DNA from: Acarospora socialis
Lineage: Eukaryota > Ascomycota > Lecanoromycetes > Acarosporales > Acarosporaceae
NCBI GenBank assembly: GCA_025617375.2
Contig: JAMYGW020000004.1
Location: 1,860,001 to 1,924,000, forward strand
Reading direction: 5' to 3'
Length of the DNA stretch: 64,000 nt
The position numbers and the translations under genes were made by a program. Below are positions 44,630-55,524 of this stretch, in pieces; position 1 is the stretch's first letter; every line of letters starts with the position of its first letter. The notes beneath the pieces are model-generated. The model ran no database searches. It saw nothing but the letters and a program-made list of their open reading frames with translations, and had not been told where the DNA came from.

Positions 44630-45342
44630 TCAGTGACATGCCACACTCTTCGTCGCTGTGGAGTTTCCAAACGCCAGATACCCAACAAATGCGCCAACTG
44701 CCACTGCAAGCATTACCCAACCGTTGTATGTCATGAAGAGCAGCCTACCCCACAGCCAGCCTCATTAGCCACCCTCTACGAAAAATGAACTCATGAGATC
44801 ACCACCAGAGCCTAAAGATACCAACTCACATGATGAAGAAGCTATAAAAGACTTGGACTGCGTAGAAAACCGCCTTCACCACCTTCCCGCTCCGCTCTGC
44901 CTGCCCTACATTCCTCCCTGGCCACAGTAATGAGCTCGATTCGTCACCGTCATCTTCGCGCCCACTCGCTTCAGCAAAAGTGCCTCAGCTAGTAGCACAC
45001 ATCCACGCAACCGATGGGATAGGTAGACTTACTAGGGACTTTGCTCAGATACTCGGTGTGGGATTGCTCGTAACGGCGGCTCATCTCGCGCACGAGCTCG
45101 TAGCCGGCGGTCAGGGCGGCGACTGCGACGAGGGACAGGATGAGCGAGAGAGTGGAGTGAATGTGCCATTGACGGAAGATGATGCAGAGGTCGGTGGTGT
45201 CCCATGTGAAGAGCATCTGCGGGCTCGTCAGCGGTCAAGACGGGCTTGTATGGGGGATGTGTTGACCGACGTTCATGTTGCACATGGGCCCTTCCGTGGG
45301 CATATCCATCCCGCCGTGACCCATGTGCTTGTGATGTTCCAT
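44630..45342 (-). CDS. CTR-family copper transporter
   Basis: Four exons (45342-45271, 45216-45033, 44968-44830, 44744-44630) give 169 residues. Copper-binding Met and His cluster at the N-terminus (MEHHKHMGHGGMDM), then CNMNMLFTWDTTDLCIIFRQ. Three membrane spans follow: SLILSLVAVAALTAGYELV, AVFYAVQVFYSFFIMLLFMT with the MLLFM (MxxxM) filter, and GWVMLAVAVGAFVGYLAFG with GxxxG packing. It should form a homotrimeric Cu(I) channel at the plasma or vacuolar membrane; the short N-terminus and intracellular-type start suggest a Ctr2-like (vacuolar, low-affinity) member, by inference. The first donor is GTCGGT; the third intron acceptor is CTGAAG. All joins keep frame and family sequence. Confidence 0.93.
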
Positions 45343-45568
45343 GGCGGGTGCTTGCGGAGAGTCAGGGTCTGATGTTGTATACAAGGTATGTTACGGTATG
45401 GTTGAAGCTGCGGACGTCGTTGCACCACCTTCCACTTCCTCGCTTGGCTTGGCAACCCAAACAACTGAAACCACCCCCCACTAAATCATCCTTTGCCATC
45501 TTCCGCTCTGTCTTAATATCTCAATCAATCGCTTTTCCCCGAAATCTTGGACGACGTCAGTTCTAGAA

Positions 45569-46436
45569 ATGGCAGAAAACTTACCCCCCACTACCACCAC
45601 AACCACCACCCCTGCGAATGCGGATTCCACCCGCGGCATGCCCTACTACGAGAAGCTCCGCCGCGACCTCCGCGAGACGCTGCAGAAGAAGCGCCTACTC
45701 GACAAGAATCTGGTATCAACCTTTTGGCGCTCTTTCCCTCGAAACGTGCTTATCTCTCCGCAACCACTAACTCTTTCAATCATTCGGTTCGCACAGGCAG
45801 CACTCGAAGACTCAATTTACCGCTTCGAAGCCTCCTACCTCGAAGAAACAGGTGCGGGGAACATCATCAAGGGTTTTGACAACTATATCAAAGGCTCATC
45901 CGGGACTGGTGCGGGTACATTCTCGGCCAGTACAGGGGGTGGGGGAGGGGGCACGGCGGGGAGAAGGAAGGGAGTGGTGTTGGAGCAGGACAGAGTCTTC
46001 TCCAGGAGCTCGGCGAGTTTTACGCGGGTAGGTCATCCATCCATATCCACATATATGGCGAAGCAGCGCGCTCAAGAAGCTGGGAGTGGAGTGCGGCTAA
46101 GTTTGCGGATTCGCTTCTCGGGCCTTGAAAGGGGAGTATGATACCGGGAGCTGATAATGGTGTTTCATATCGCGCTCTAAACAGCAAGAGTCTCCACCTC
46201 CCTCGTCGGCACACACTACACCTTCACACGCTCCAACGCCTACATCGAGCTTCGCACCGCCGCTGTCGGCACGGGAGAGCAACCACCCAACACCCACAAG
46301 CGCCACCAGTACAAAGGCGGGAGGGGGTTGGAAGAAGAATAAGAAGGCTGGCGGCGTGGATAAGGATGATGAAGGGGAGGCGGGGGACAACGTGAAGCAG
46401 GCGAGGAGGCTGAAAATCAGTTATGGGAGGGATTGA
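45569..46436 (+). CDS. EAF6, NuA4 histone acetyltransferase subunit
   Basis: Three exons (45569-45712, 45797-46027, 46185-46436) give 208 residues. The conserved coiled coil YEKLRRDLRETLQKKRLLDK and the sequence SYLEETGAGNIIKGFDNYIK identify Eaf6/MEAF6, a small scaffold subunit of the NuA4 (and in some fungi NuA3) acetyltransferase complexes. A Gly/Ser-rich linker and a basic Lys-rich tail ending in KISYGRD follow. The gene is divergent from the copper transporter with only 226 bp between the start codons. Confidence 0.93.
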
Positions 46437-46551
46437 GAGGTCCGGCTGGCGGTTTGGAAACACGTTAAGAGATACCCGCATAGATTAGTTCAAAGTTCAT
46501 TCCTGGTCGTTGCAGGGAAGGCCGTGTGTTACGATGCCATCACGCATCTTC

Positions 46552-48495
46552 TCATGGTATTTCCGCGTCATCTCCATCGCCGAAGCCGAAGTTGAACGTC
46601 TCCGACTGGTTTCCTGCCCGAACATCGCCCTTGACCAATTCATCCCACTTTCGCTTTTTCCCGTCCCTCATCTTCTCCACCGTACGTAATGCCTCTTCCA
46701 ACGTCTCGGGACAGGCTTCTCTAAGTTTTCGGACGAAGGTTTCGTAAGGATTCTGTACATCGGCTGCGAAACCCGAGACTTGTGCGGGCTTGTCCCGGAG
46801 GAACGCAATCACATTGGCCAGGTGCGCTTGCGGGACGAAATTCTGCGTGATGGCAATAGACGGCTCAAGATTAACCACGAGGTGCCACCAGCCTGACGGT
46901 ACGTGCAAGACTTCCCCTTTGCCGCAAATACCCTCCACGCAGCCCCTAGTCTTCCGTGCTTCCGCATGAAAGCCGAGGAGCCATTCTGCAATGCTGAGCG
47001 GGCTCGTAACTTCGCTTTGGTCCTCTGACACAAAAACACCTGGTGGCGGTGGGAAAGAAGGTGATGCCGGAAACATAATCCAGTATTTGGATCCGCGGAT
47101 AACGGCGTTCCATGCGCTGTGACAACATGTAAGCTCGGCTGGGCGCCGTCAACTTGCTGGAGCATACCTGGTGGCATTCGGGTCTTTGTGGAAGGTGCTT
47201 CCGCTCCTTTCCGGACCAACAATTAGCCATTGACTGTCAGGCCTCTGCTCGCCAAGGACGGCAAAGAGATCCTCGCCAAAACACTCCGGAATCCAGTATT
47301 CTCCCTTCTCATCTTTACCAATGGCCAAGTCCATCTTCTCTATGAAAGCGCGGTCAAACAGATATAGAGGGCTCTCGTCGCTGTTGTCGTTCATGTACTC
47401 GACGTAGGTTTTGAGGGGCCAGTCAACCGCCTCCGCCCTGAATTTCACTGCACCAAATTTCTCGAGGAGAACATCGGTAGACCAACGTTGATACACAGGC
47501 CATTCCTGTACCGGCTCGGTCAAAATGAAGGGTTTATCTGTCCAATCTGTGGCGAATTTCGAGGCTGAGATATTACTGAGGCGAGGAATGGCATTGCTGG
47601 CTGGGATGCCCGTCGTGTACGGTTGTAAGGGAGTGTGAGCACAAAAGAATGGGCGATGGAGGACGTCAGAGAAGAGATCTCTACAGGAGACAGGTGGCAG
47701 CTTGGGAGGTGAGAGAGCCAGATACGTCGAACGCCACGTGCTCCGCCAAGAAAAAGTTGAGGGAGACAATCTAACACGAACGGTGCTCAGCACAACATCA
47801 AATTTATATACCTATTAGTAATACTCAAACGAAGGATGAGCTACCATAGGACTGTATCATACCGAGGCTGCTGTGCTTCAGGCAACGTTGTAAACCCCTC
47901 AAACACATGAAAACTCCCGCAACACAATAGAGAATAAGAAACGTCGAATACGGCCCTAACACCAGATCTGCTTAAGTGGCAGAACAGAGCAGGATCTCAT
48001 GCCACCACGCGATAGGGGTTAATCCCAGTTGTGCAACCGATGCTCTTTTGAAGCTCTCAACAGGAAGGAGTAGCATCAGAACACCCTCCAAGCAGCATCT
48101 GTACCTTGCATCAGGTACCTTACAAGATGAGATGCGAAATACATCGATGAGAGTTAGACGTACTCTATGAACAGCGTTTTCCACAGGTCCTCGAACCGAG
48201 CAAAGGCATATAGAGCTTTGCAAGTGGCCTCCATTTGTAGAAGACTCCGAGCATCCAGGTACTCCAGGGTTTCAACGATCGATTCGTCTGGAAGACAGGC
48301 GAAATACCCAGCTGCAGACTTGAGATTATAAGCTGAAGTATAGATGTTTCCGGCCGGCTTGATACCCAAAGGGTGTGGAGGAATTGTGGCTGCTGCTGAT
48401 CTAGCGTCGGAAACGTCGAGTTCCTCCTTCTGTCCATTTATGAGATCCTTGACGTCTGTGTGGTGGCCATCGATGAGAACTGAAGTTAAACCCAT
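46552..48495 (-). CDS. F-box and JmjC domain protein
   Basis: Three exons (48495-48164, 47770-47168, 47116-46552) give 499 residues. An F-box at residues 65-108 (FACLPDESIVETLEYLDARS) is followed by a long 393-bp intron, then SWRSTWRSTYLAL and HRPFFCAH, and a JmjC cupin: STFHKDPNATSAWNAVIRG (iron-binding HxD near residue 305), KYWIMFP, and the distal ligand in VPSGWWHLVVNLE. JmjC proteins of the JMJD6/PSR-like group are Fe(II)/2-oxoglutarate hydroxylases or demethylases. Joining an F-box to this domain suggests a role in an SCF complex; both are family inference. The join across the long intron fits phase and gives LFIELSPSTFSWRSTWRSTY, which matches how I recall fungal homologues. Confidence 0.88.
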
Positions 48496-49006
48496 GGCTA
48501 CGTGCCTTAATATAAACAATTCTTATCTCACGATTAAAGGGACCAGAGAGAACTGAAAAGACAATGTCACTGCAACACCACTTTGAAAGCCTTGGACCAG
48601 CCAAAATTCCCCAGAGCTGAAGTAACAAAACCAAACCACACCAAACAAAGGCCTTTCGAGAGCGTGAACACTTGGGATAATCGGTTAACTAGCGTCGAAA
48701 TTTAGCCGAGGGCTTAGTGCGGCAAATCCGAAGCGAACAGCCAATACAAAAAAAAATCTCAGAGCCTTCCGATGTCTGTTCTGATCATCAATCACTTCGA
48801 TACCAAAAACATAGCTCACCAGATCAGACAGCTCTCATAACAGAGAGCTCTGATATCTAGTTTCCAGCCCCACAGCGAGTCCAGTCTTACCCTGGGTTTC
48901 CCTGCAAAGGTCCCATCAGTGATCACATAGCCCCACCACGACTTCCTTCTACACGTGAAAGTTCATAGCCCGGAGCTCGTGAACTGCGAAGAAGACAGTT
49001 GCAATC
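48496..49006. other. Divergent promoter of F-box/JmjC gene and eIF4A
   Basis: Contains a CCAAT box at 48741-48745 and a poly-A run at about 48748-48757. No gene. Confidence 0.45.
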
Positions 49007-50513
49007 ATGGCTTCCAACGATAAAGGTCTCGAAGAGATTCCAGAAGGTATGTTGTGTGTGTGTTGAGCTGGAGACTGCACTCCAGTCCGTGGCGCATGTG
49101 AGCGCTGACTGAAACTCTTCTCTTTTTTTTTTAGGTCAGATCGAGTCCAACTATGACGAGATCACTGATTCCTTCGATGCCATGAACCTCAAGAGCGAGC
49201 TGCTCAGAGGTATGATAGGATTCGCGCCTGAATAGGGCTCTGTGGAGCGGAGGTGAATTAACACTCAGTAGGTGTCTACGCATATGGGTTCGAGCGTCCG
49301 TCTGCCATCCAGCAGCGCGCGATCATGCCTGTCATTAAGGGCAAGCAACCAGTCACTCTGTTATAAAACCTTCTCTGATATCATCCTGCAGGTTCCGACG
49401 TCATTGCGCAGGCCCAGTCAGGTACCGGAAAGACCGCAACTTTCTCCATCTCGGTTTTGCAGAAGCTTGACCCCAATGTCAAGGCTTGCCAAGCCTTGAT
49501 TCTTGCACCTACCCGTGAGCTTGCTCAACAGATCCAGAAGGTTGTTGTTGCCATCGGCGACTTCATGAATGTCGAGTGTCACGCGTGTATCGGTGGAACA
49601 AGCGTTCGAGATGATATGAAGGCTCTTCAGGATGGACCTCAGGTTGTTGTTGGCACACCAGGTCGCGTTCAGGACATGATCCAGCGTCGTGTCCTCAAGA
49701 CCGATTCCATGAAGATGTTCGTGTTGGATGAGGCCGATGAGATGCTTTCCGTAGGTGTCAATGTTGTTGCTTGTCCGCAAGAGAATACTCACGGTGTCGT
49801 AGCGCGGTTTCACCGAGCAAATTTACGACATCTTCCAACTCCTCCCACAATCCACCCAAGTTGTCCTGCTTTCGGCTACCATGCCCCAGGATGTCCTTGA
49901 GGTTACCACGAAGTTCATGCGTGACCCCGTCCGCATTCTTGTTAAGAAGGCAGAGCTCACCCTCGAAGGTATCAAGCAATTTTACATTGCGGTCGAGAAG
50001 GAAGACTGGAAACTTGACACTCTATCCGATCTCTACGAAACTGTTACCATCACTCAGGCCGTCATTTTCTGCAACACGCGGAGAAAGGTGGACTGGCTCA
50101 CCGAGCAACTCACTAGTCGTGACTTCACCGTGTCTGCCATGCATGGCGACATGGACCAGAGTCAACGTGACTTGATCATGAAAGAGTTCCGATCCGGTTC
50201 GTCTCGTGTGCTGATCGCTACCGACCTCTTGGCTCGTGGAATCGATGTGCAGCAGGTCTCTCTCGTCATCAACTACGATCTTCCCGCCAACCGTGAAAAC
50301 TATATCCATCGCATTGGTCGTGGAGGTCGATTTGGACGTAAGGGTGTAGCCATCAACTTCGTTACCGCAGACGACGTCCGGATGATGAGAGAAATCGAGC
50401 AGTTCTACAGCACTCAAATCGAAGAGATGCCAATGAACGTTGCCGGTAAGCTCCGAAATCCCCTGCAACCGGGTGTTGCGCACCACTAATCTTGCTTCGC
50501 AGACCTTATCTAA
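49007..50513 (+). CDS. Translation initiation factor eIF4A (DEAD-box RNA helicase)
   Basis: Six exons (49007-49046, 49135-49209, 49272-49340, 49392-49750, 49803-50445, 50503-50513) give 398 residues, the standard length. All helicase motifs are present: Q motif [10 protein letters not shown], Walker [29 protein letters not shown], and in the second lobe [20 protein letters not shown] and [11 protein letters not shown]. The third intron begins GC rather than GT (AAGG then GCAAGC at 49341) and ends CTGCAG at 49391; no GT donor restores the frame, so this is a GC-AG intron. The last exon carries only ADLI and the stop. eIF4A unwinds 5' leaders during ribosome scanning. Confidence 0.98.
49341..49391 (+). 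other. GC-AG intron in eIF4A
   Basis: A 51-bp intron with donor GCAAGC and acceptor CTGCAG. Splicing gives [18 protein letters not shown], the expected sequence; reading through meets a stop codon. GC-AG introns are a known minor class spliced by the major spliceosome. Confidence 0.85.
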
Positions 50514-51202
50514 AAGACTTCCTGTTTGCACTCGATAGGTATATCACACGTCTTTGGCAATACCACCTGTTGAAGTATGAGCATCTGCGCGATTGTACCG
50601 AGAACTCCATATCAAGTGGGAAGTGATAGTGAGCACGCCTGGGTTTCCTGGGTTGCGAGGACAGATTTCATGGGATTAGACATAAAAGTGAGGTACAGGG
50701 TGTTCCCGCAGCTCGTTCCGGGTGCGAGAAGTGTCTTCGATTTTCTTTACATTTGCATCGCTGCAATTGATCAGCGGCGATAATAACTGGCCGTTACCCA
50801 CATGTTCTTCCGTCTCGGCATTTCCTCATACCGGAGCTTTGCTCTTGGGTGTACGTTGGTACAGCCGTCGTATGACAGCTTCTTGAGTGTTTGGGATTTT
50901 CTACGTCCTGACGCTCGAGATGCCAATGATGATGATTAATAAATGTGTTTATCAAGTCAAGATAGAATGAAAACCGTCAAACTACTATTCGGTCAACATG
51001 TGAGACTCATCGGATCGTCACACTCCTTACGTGGACAGCTGAGTGCTGGAAGTGTACACCTGAATAGTGAGCAGAGATACGTCCCAACGAAGACTCATAC
51101 TCCAGGAAACGGGAAAGAAAAACCACCAAAATAAAACAAAGAGGACCGCACATTTGCTCGTTCAATATCCCCTCAGATCTAGCCCTAAATCTCACGTCAT
51201 GT
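50514..51202. other. Tail-to-tail spacer
   Basis: 3' regions of eIF4A and the DUF1776 gene. No gene, RNA or repeat seen. Confidence 0.5.
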
Positions 51203-52710
51203 TCAGAGCATCCGCTCAACCTTCTCCCACTCTACACTCCCCTCTGGAACAGCCAACTCATCTCCACCCATCTCCTCTCTCAAAAAGCCGCTATTTCTCA
51301 GGCCAATCATCCACCCCACAATTCCCGCCGGAACCAAGTTACCCACGACTTCATAAAGCAAACTTCCGCTCCCGACATGCCACACCTTCGCCGGCTTCTT
51401 AACAGTCAGAGCGTCGAAGACGGCGTTGTGGAGTTCGCGTAGGGGACTTCCCTTGACGGACCCGGCGCCGTTGCCGGCATTGATACATCCGCGGGCGGTC
51501 AGGGTGTTGGTGGATTGCGCGACGAATTTCTTGGCGTAGGTGGCGCGTACAGCCGACGGCCAGGACAATACGTCCGCTCGGGTTGTTCGCTCGGGGGACG
51601 CTTGCAGATGCGTCCGGCCACCGACGGCGCCACAGTCGAACGTGCCGAGTCGGACGTTTATCACGGGTATGTTTGCGGGTGCTAGTTCGGCCGCTAAGGT
51701 GGTCGTATATGCTGTCAGGCCGGCGACGGTGGCAGTCTGGATAGCGTGGAAGGGTGGGGATAAGGAGGGAATTATGGAGGGTGTCAGAATGAGGAGACGG
51801 GAGTGAAATGACAAAATCACCCGGAGGAAGGACTGGGTCGTCGTTGTCGTTGCGAGAATTTTGGTGTTAAGCGTGTCGGACCACAGTGCAGGAGATAGGG
51901 TTTCGATGGGGCCTGAGGGGTAGGTTGTGTCTGGGATTATAATGACGCCGGCGAGGGTGAGACTGTGGGGTGTGGAGCCTGGGAAAGCGTGGTGCGGGGA
52001 GAGGAGGTGAGTTGTGAATCGGGTGATGGTTTGTTCGGTGGATAGTGGCTAATGAGTCGCTGAGTGAGTGACATGGAGAAGACACTGGTCAGGGAATGGG
52101 GGCTTACGTCGACAATGTCAATGTTCAGAGGATGTATATCAGCTCTGGTTTCATTCCGCACCAACTGTTCTTCCTCTACCGTATTCACCACGACATACAC
52201 AACAAAGCCGCGACGCTCTAGGTCCAAAGCTAAGGATCGAGTGATAGGTTCGTTCGGACTTCCTGCTATAACCACGACCTCCTTTCTCGCCCCATTACTG
52301 GCCCTCTTTGCCCTTCTCTTCCTGCCATAACGCTTCCTTCTTCTGTATAATAGGAAGCCTCCAGTTCCTACAAACGCTACAATAGCCGCTGTCAGCGCCT
52401 GGTGTCTAAGAACCCAGTCTTGGGCCTTGGCAAGGTATCCTTTTGGTACGGCTGGGATTATTCGGCGCGGGGGTGGCGGTGGCGGCTTGACTGCCTGCGG
52501 AATCCATGTGGCCGATTGAAGGCTTTCCCGCACAGCAGCGGAAACGGAGTCGAACTGCCTATCGATGGCATCTGCGAGCTCCAGAGAGTATCTTTTCACA
52601 TCGTTCGGTATGGCGGACAACTTGGAGTTCGGGTGTCAGTATTTGTATGCATCTTGAGACCAGATCAGAGATCTCACAATGTCTAAGAAATACTGATCAT
52701 CGCTCGACAT
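51203..52710 (-). CDS. DUF1776 family protein, short-chain dehydrogenase-like
   Basis: Three exons (52710-52678, 52620-52108, 52048-51203) give 463 residues. The tiny first exon supplies MSSDDQYFLDI, joining LSAIPNDVKRYSLELADAID. A Pro-rich linker and one membrane span (ALTAAIVAFVGTGGFLLYRR) with a basic stop-transfer follow, then a Rossmann-like domain: EVVVIAGSPNEPITRSLALD, LERRGFVVYVVV, and IPVINVRLGTFDCGA later. This fits DUF1776, a fungal membrane-anchored SDR-like family of unknown substrate. The usual SDR YxxxK pair is not obvious, so catalysis is doubtful. Divergent from WSS1. Confidence 0.88.
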
Positions 52711-53072
52711 GATTATCTCAAGGGGATTGAGATGAAGCAGAGAAAGATGTGGGGCGGGTGGTAATCTGTGGCGCAACCATGTACGTACTTTAAGAGTGGC
52801 GGAGGCTGGGGCCGTGTAAACATCAAGGGTAAGCGACAACAGCCCACGATGGTTCGATAATTCAAGACCAGAAACTGATGTTCTCTGGTCAGGATCAGGC
52901 TGGGTGTATTGCATGGCTGCCTCTCCCGTAAGCATGGTTCCATCAACTTCCAAAGCCTGCGTCCCAGCTTGTGAACGCAGCTCCGGACGCAGGTTTACTA
53001 CGAAACACATCAAAGGTCCTGAAAGGCTCTCTGCCATTTTAATAGGCTTATTGCAAATCCCGTCTTGCAATC
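52711..53072. other. Divergent intergenic region
   Basis: Separates the DUF1776 gene and WSS1. The DUF1776 frame stays open upstream of its ATG to 53070, but this part has no family likeness and the short first exon at 52710 is a better start. Confidence 0.45.
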
Positions 53073-54308
53073 ATGCGTGAACACGACCCGTTGATCACAG
53101 AGTACTCCCATGAAGCGCAGCGGCCCCGTGCCCCTGAGGCACTCTTGACCCTACGAAAAGTTGCCTCACTTGTCAAACCTCTCATGCGACAACGGGAATG
53201 GCGTGTTTTCACTCTCGCCGAATTCTGGCCGGACGAGAAAAACCTTCTAGGTCTGAATCATAACCATGGCGAGAAGATATGTTTGCGTTTACGATATGCC
53301 TACGATGAGAGACAGTTCTTGCCTATGGAGGATGTGGTGGATACCATGCTGCATGAGTTGGCGCATATTGTGCATGGCCCGCACGATACGCAATTCCAAG
53401 CTCTGTGGAACCAGTTGCGAGAGGAACACGAGCAGCTCATGAGGAAAGGATATACAGGCGAAGGCTTCCTCTCGGAAGGGAAGAAGCTCGGGGGACGCCG
53501 TATTCCCATTGACGAGGCTCGGCGCCGGGCCCGTGCTGCGGCCGAGCAGAGGCGGACCCTTACGGCCGGATCTGGCCAAAAATTGGGAGGCGCGCCGGTG
53601 CGGAGAGGAGCGGACATCAGGAAGGTCATCGCGGACGCGGCGACTCGGAGAGCCACGGTGACTAAGGGCTGTGGGAGTGGGAGGCAAGAAAGTAAAGATA
53701 TTGCGGATGAAGTGGGTCGGAACGGATTCAGGACTAAGGCGGAGGAAGACGATGCCAACGACGAAGCGATCATGCAAGCGTATATCGAACTACTACAGGA
53801 GGAAGAGAAGGAGAAATACGGAAATGCTTATATTCCCCCAAGTCAAGATAACCCTACTGGCAGCGGTCCATCGGCCTCACCGGCGTCAAGCGTAGCACGT
53901 GCGACGTCTGCTTCAGCCGTATTGCCGGACATAAACTCACGCTTGGATTCAAAACCCGCTACACCCACCATTGATCTGACCAGCTCGCGACCCACCACTA
54001 CCGCCGAGGGTATATGGACTTGTCCTATTTGCACCCTTGAAAACCCTTCGACCTACCTTTGCTGTGACGCCTGCACGACTGAGCGACCCGAGTCCACAGT
54101 GAGAACCAGTCAAACTCCACGTGTAGCTTCTCCCTTAACCAATAGATGTGCACCAAAACCATCGAATAAAGCGGCCAAAGCCCTCTCGTCGCTGGACGCA
54201 GTGTCGAAAGGCAAACCACTCGGATGGGTCTGTCATCGGTGCGGGACGTTCATGGAAAATGAGTGGTGGACATGTGCGGGCTGTGGGAGGATGAAGCTCT
54301 CTTCATGA
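53073..54308 (+). CDS. WSS1-like DNA-protein crosslink protease (WLM domain)
   Basis: Single exon, 411 residues. The WLM metalloprotease domain occupies residues 15-145 with zinc motif HELAHIVHGPHD (His94, Glu95, His98, His104). Basic, Arg-rich sequence after the domain (RRIPIDEARRRARAAAEQRR) likely binds DNA. A SUMO-interaction-like TIDLTSS lies near residue 295. Two RanBP2-type zinc fingers end the protein: CPICTLENPSTYLCCDAC and CHRCGTFMENEWWTCAGC. Wss1/SPRTN enzymes digest proteins crosslinked to DNA and work with Cdc48. Yeast Wss1 is shorter; the tandem zinc fingers are seen in other filamentous fungi, as I recall. Confidence 0.94.
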   Translation: MREHDPLITEYSHEAQRPRAPEALLTLRKVASLVKPLMRQREWRVFTLAEFWPDEKNLLGLNHNHGEKICLRLRYAYDERQFLPMEDVVDTMLHELAHIVHGPHDTQFQALWNQLREEHEQLMRKGYTGEGFLSEGKKLGGRRIPIDEARRRARAAAEQRRTLTAGSGQKLGGAPVRRGADIRKVIADAATRRATVTKGCGSGRQESKDIADEVGRNGFRTKAEEDDANDEAIMQAYIELLQEEEKEKYGNAYIPPSQDNPTGSGPSASPASSVARATSASAVLPDINSRLDSKPATPTIDLTSSRPTTTAEGIWTCPICTLENPSTYLCCDACTTERPESTVRTSQTPRVASPLTNRCAPKPSNKAAKALSSLDAVSKGKPLGWVCHRCGTFMENEWWTCAGCGRMKLSS

Positions 54309-54572
54309 CGACGAGCCGGATGCTTGGTGGCGTCTGATGGTTTAAAAATCTAGAAATCTCACGTTCCGGAACTTCTTCGTGCGGCGTTTGATGCCTTGAG
54401 GTGTCGTGCTGTAATGCCTTTGCGTCGGCTTACCTAGTGCATGGAGCTCTAATATCATCATACGGTTCAGTGATGGATCGATGAACCGGAGCCCTAAATT
54501 GGGTACTTCGTACAACTACTATACATATCTCGATCGCGACCACATCCAGAGCACCTAGAACAACATGATATA

Positions 54573-55524
54573 TTATTTTCTCAGATAACTTGGCGTCTCC
54601 ACATCTTCGCCCACCCGTTCCCTGCGCCCATAGAATGTGCCCTTCATACGCATCGCCCGCTCTGTCAACCACCTCCTCGCCCATATCAGAGCCCACACCC
54701 CCAAGAATATGACTATAATAGCCGCCAAGATGGCGAAAGCGTACAGCGCAACCCTACCGCTGTGGCCGTTGCTGGGATCAAGGAAGCCGTAGGGGTAGAA
54801 GCCTTCCGTGGCGTTGGTTATGTAAGCGAGAGCTAAGTACAATGCCAAAATGAGAATCAAGAACAGCAGGTGGAGGAAGGGAGGTGGAGATGAGCGGGGA
54901 AATATGATTTCGAAGAGGGCGAAGGCGCAGTTCAGGGCGTGTTGAGAGGTCTGTGTGTACAGTCGTCAGAAATGATTCAGCAACTATCTGCGGACAGAAA
55001 GATCGCATTGCATGGAGTAGGCGCACGTTCGACCATGCGTTGAAAGTTACCGGAAACCAAGGCCCCGAGTACAGGATAGCCCAGAACACAACCGTCACCA
55101 GGATCGGGAAGGTCACCACGGTCGTGTAAAAGAAGCTGTGGAGAGCCTGCAGGGGTCTGGGCCAGCGGGAAAGGAGCGGAGAGCCGGTGCGTACGTAGGA
55201 GAACGTGTGAAGGGCGGAGAATAAGAAGTAGAAGGCAAGCCCCCAATATGTTAAATTTGTAAAGTATGAGAAGGAATGGCGCGCGAGATCCAGGCGATGG
55301 TGGGTGCCATCCCAGGCGATGATGAAGAAGGTCGTTGTGAAGGCGTAAATGGACTGCAGAAGTCATCAGCTGCCATGCGGATGATTCGATTGGGCTGAGG
55401 ACACGTGTACCAGCAATGCTCGGATTGAGCAAAGAAGCCAAGGTGGAAGAATCCAGCTGGTTTCAAAACGGTGGGAAGGATCGAAGGGCACATCGACGCC
55501 CATTTGATGATAGAACTTTGACAT
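54573..55524 (-). CDS. FAR-17a/AIG1-like integral membrane protein
   Basis: Three exons (55524-55411, 55353-55027, 54950-54573) give 272 residues with several membrane spans: AFTTTFFIIAWDGTHH, YFTNLTYWGLAFYFLFSALH, the long FFYTTVVTFPILVTVVFWAI, FLHLLFLILILALYLALAYI and a last span in ALYAFAILAAIIVIFLGVWA. NLTYWGLAFYF and FPYG-type sequence (EGFYPYGFLDPS) are hallmarks of the androgen-induced gene 1 family, whose human members hydrolyse fatty-acid esters of hydroxy fatty acids using a Thr and a His. The conserved Thr is likely in NLTYW. Function in fungi is not established. Confidence 0.87.

Noticed and set aside
47972-48223. 83-codon frame on the minus strand
   Set aside because: It runs through the splice donor of the F-box exon and into the intron; the joined F-box/JmjC model explains the region better.
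52711-53070. N-terminal extension of the DUF1776 protein
   Set aside because: The frame is open, but the part has no family likeness and would bypass the clear first exon MSSDDQYFLDI.
53289-53777. 162- and 157-codon frames on the minus strand
   Set aside because: They are shadows of the WSS1 coding sequence, whose zinc-protease and zinc-finger motifs are clear.
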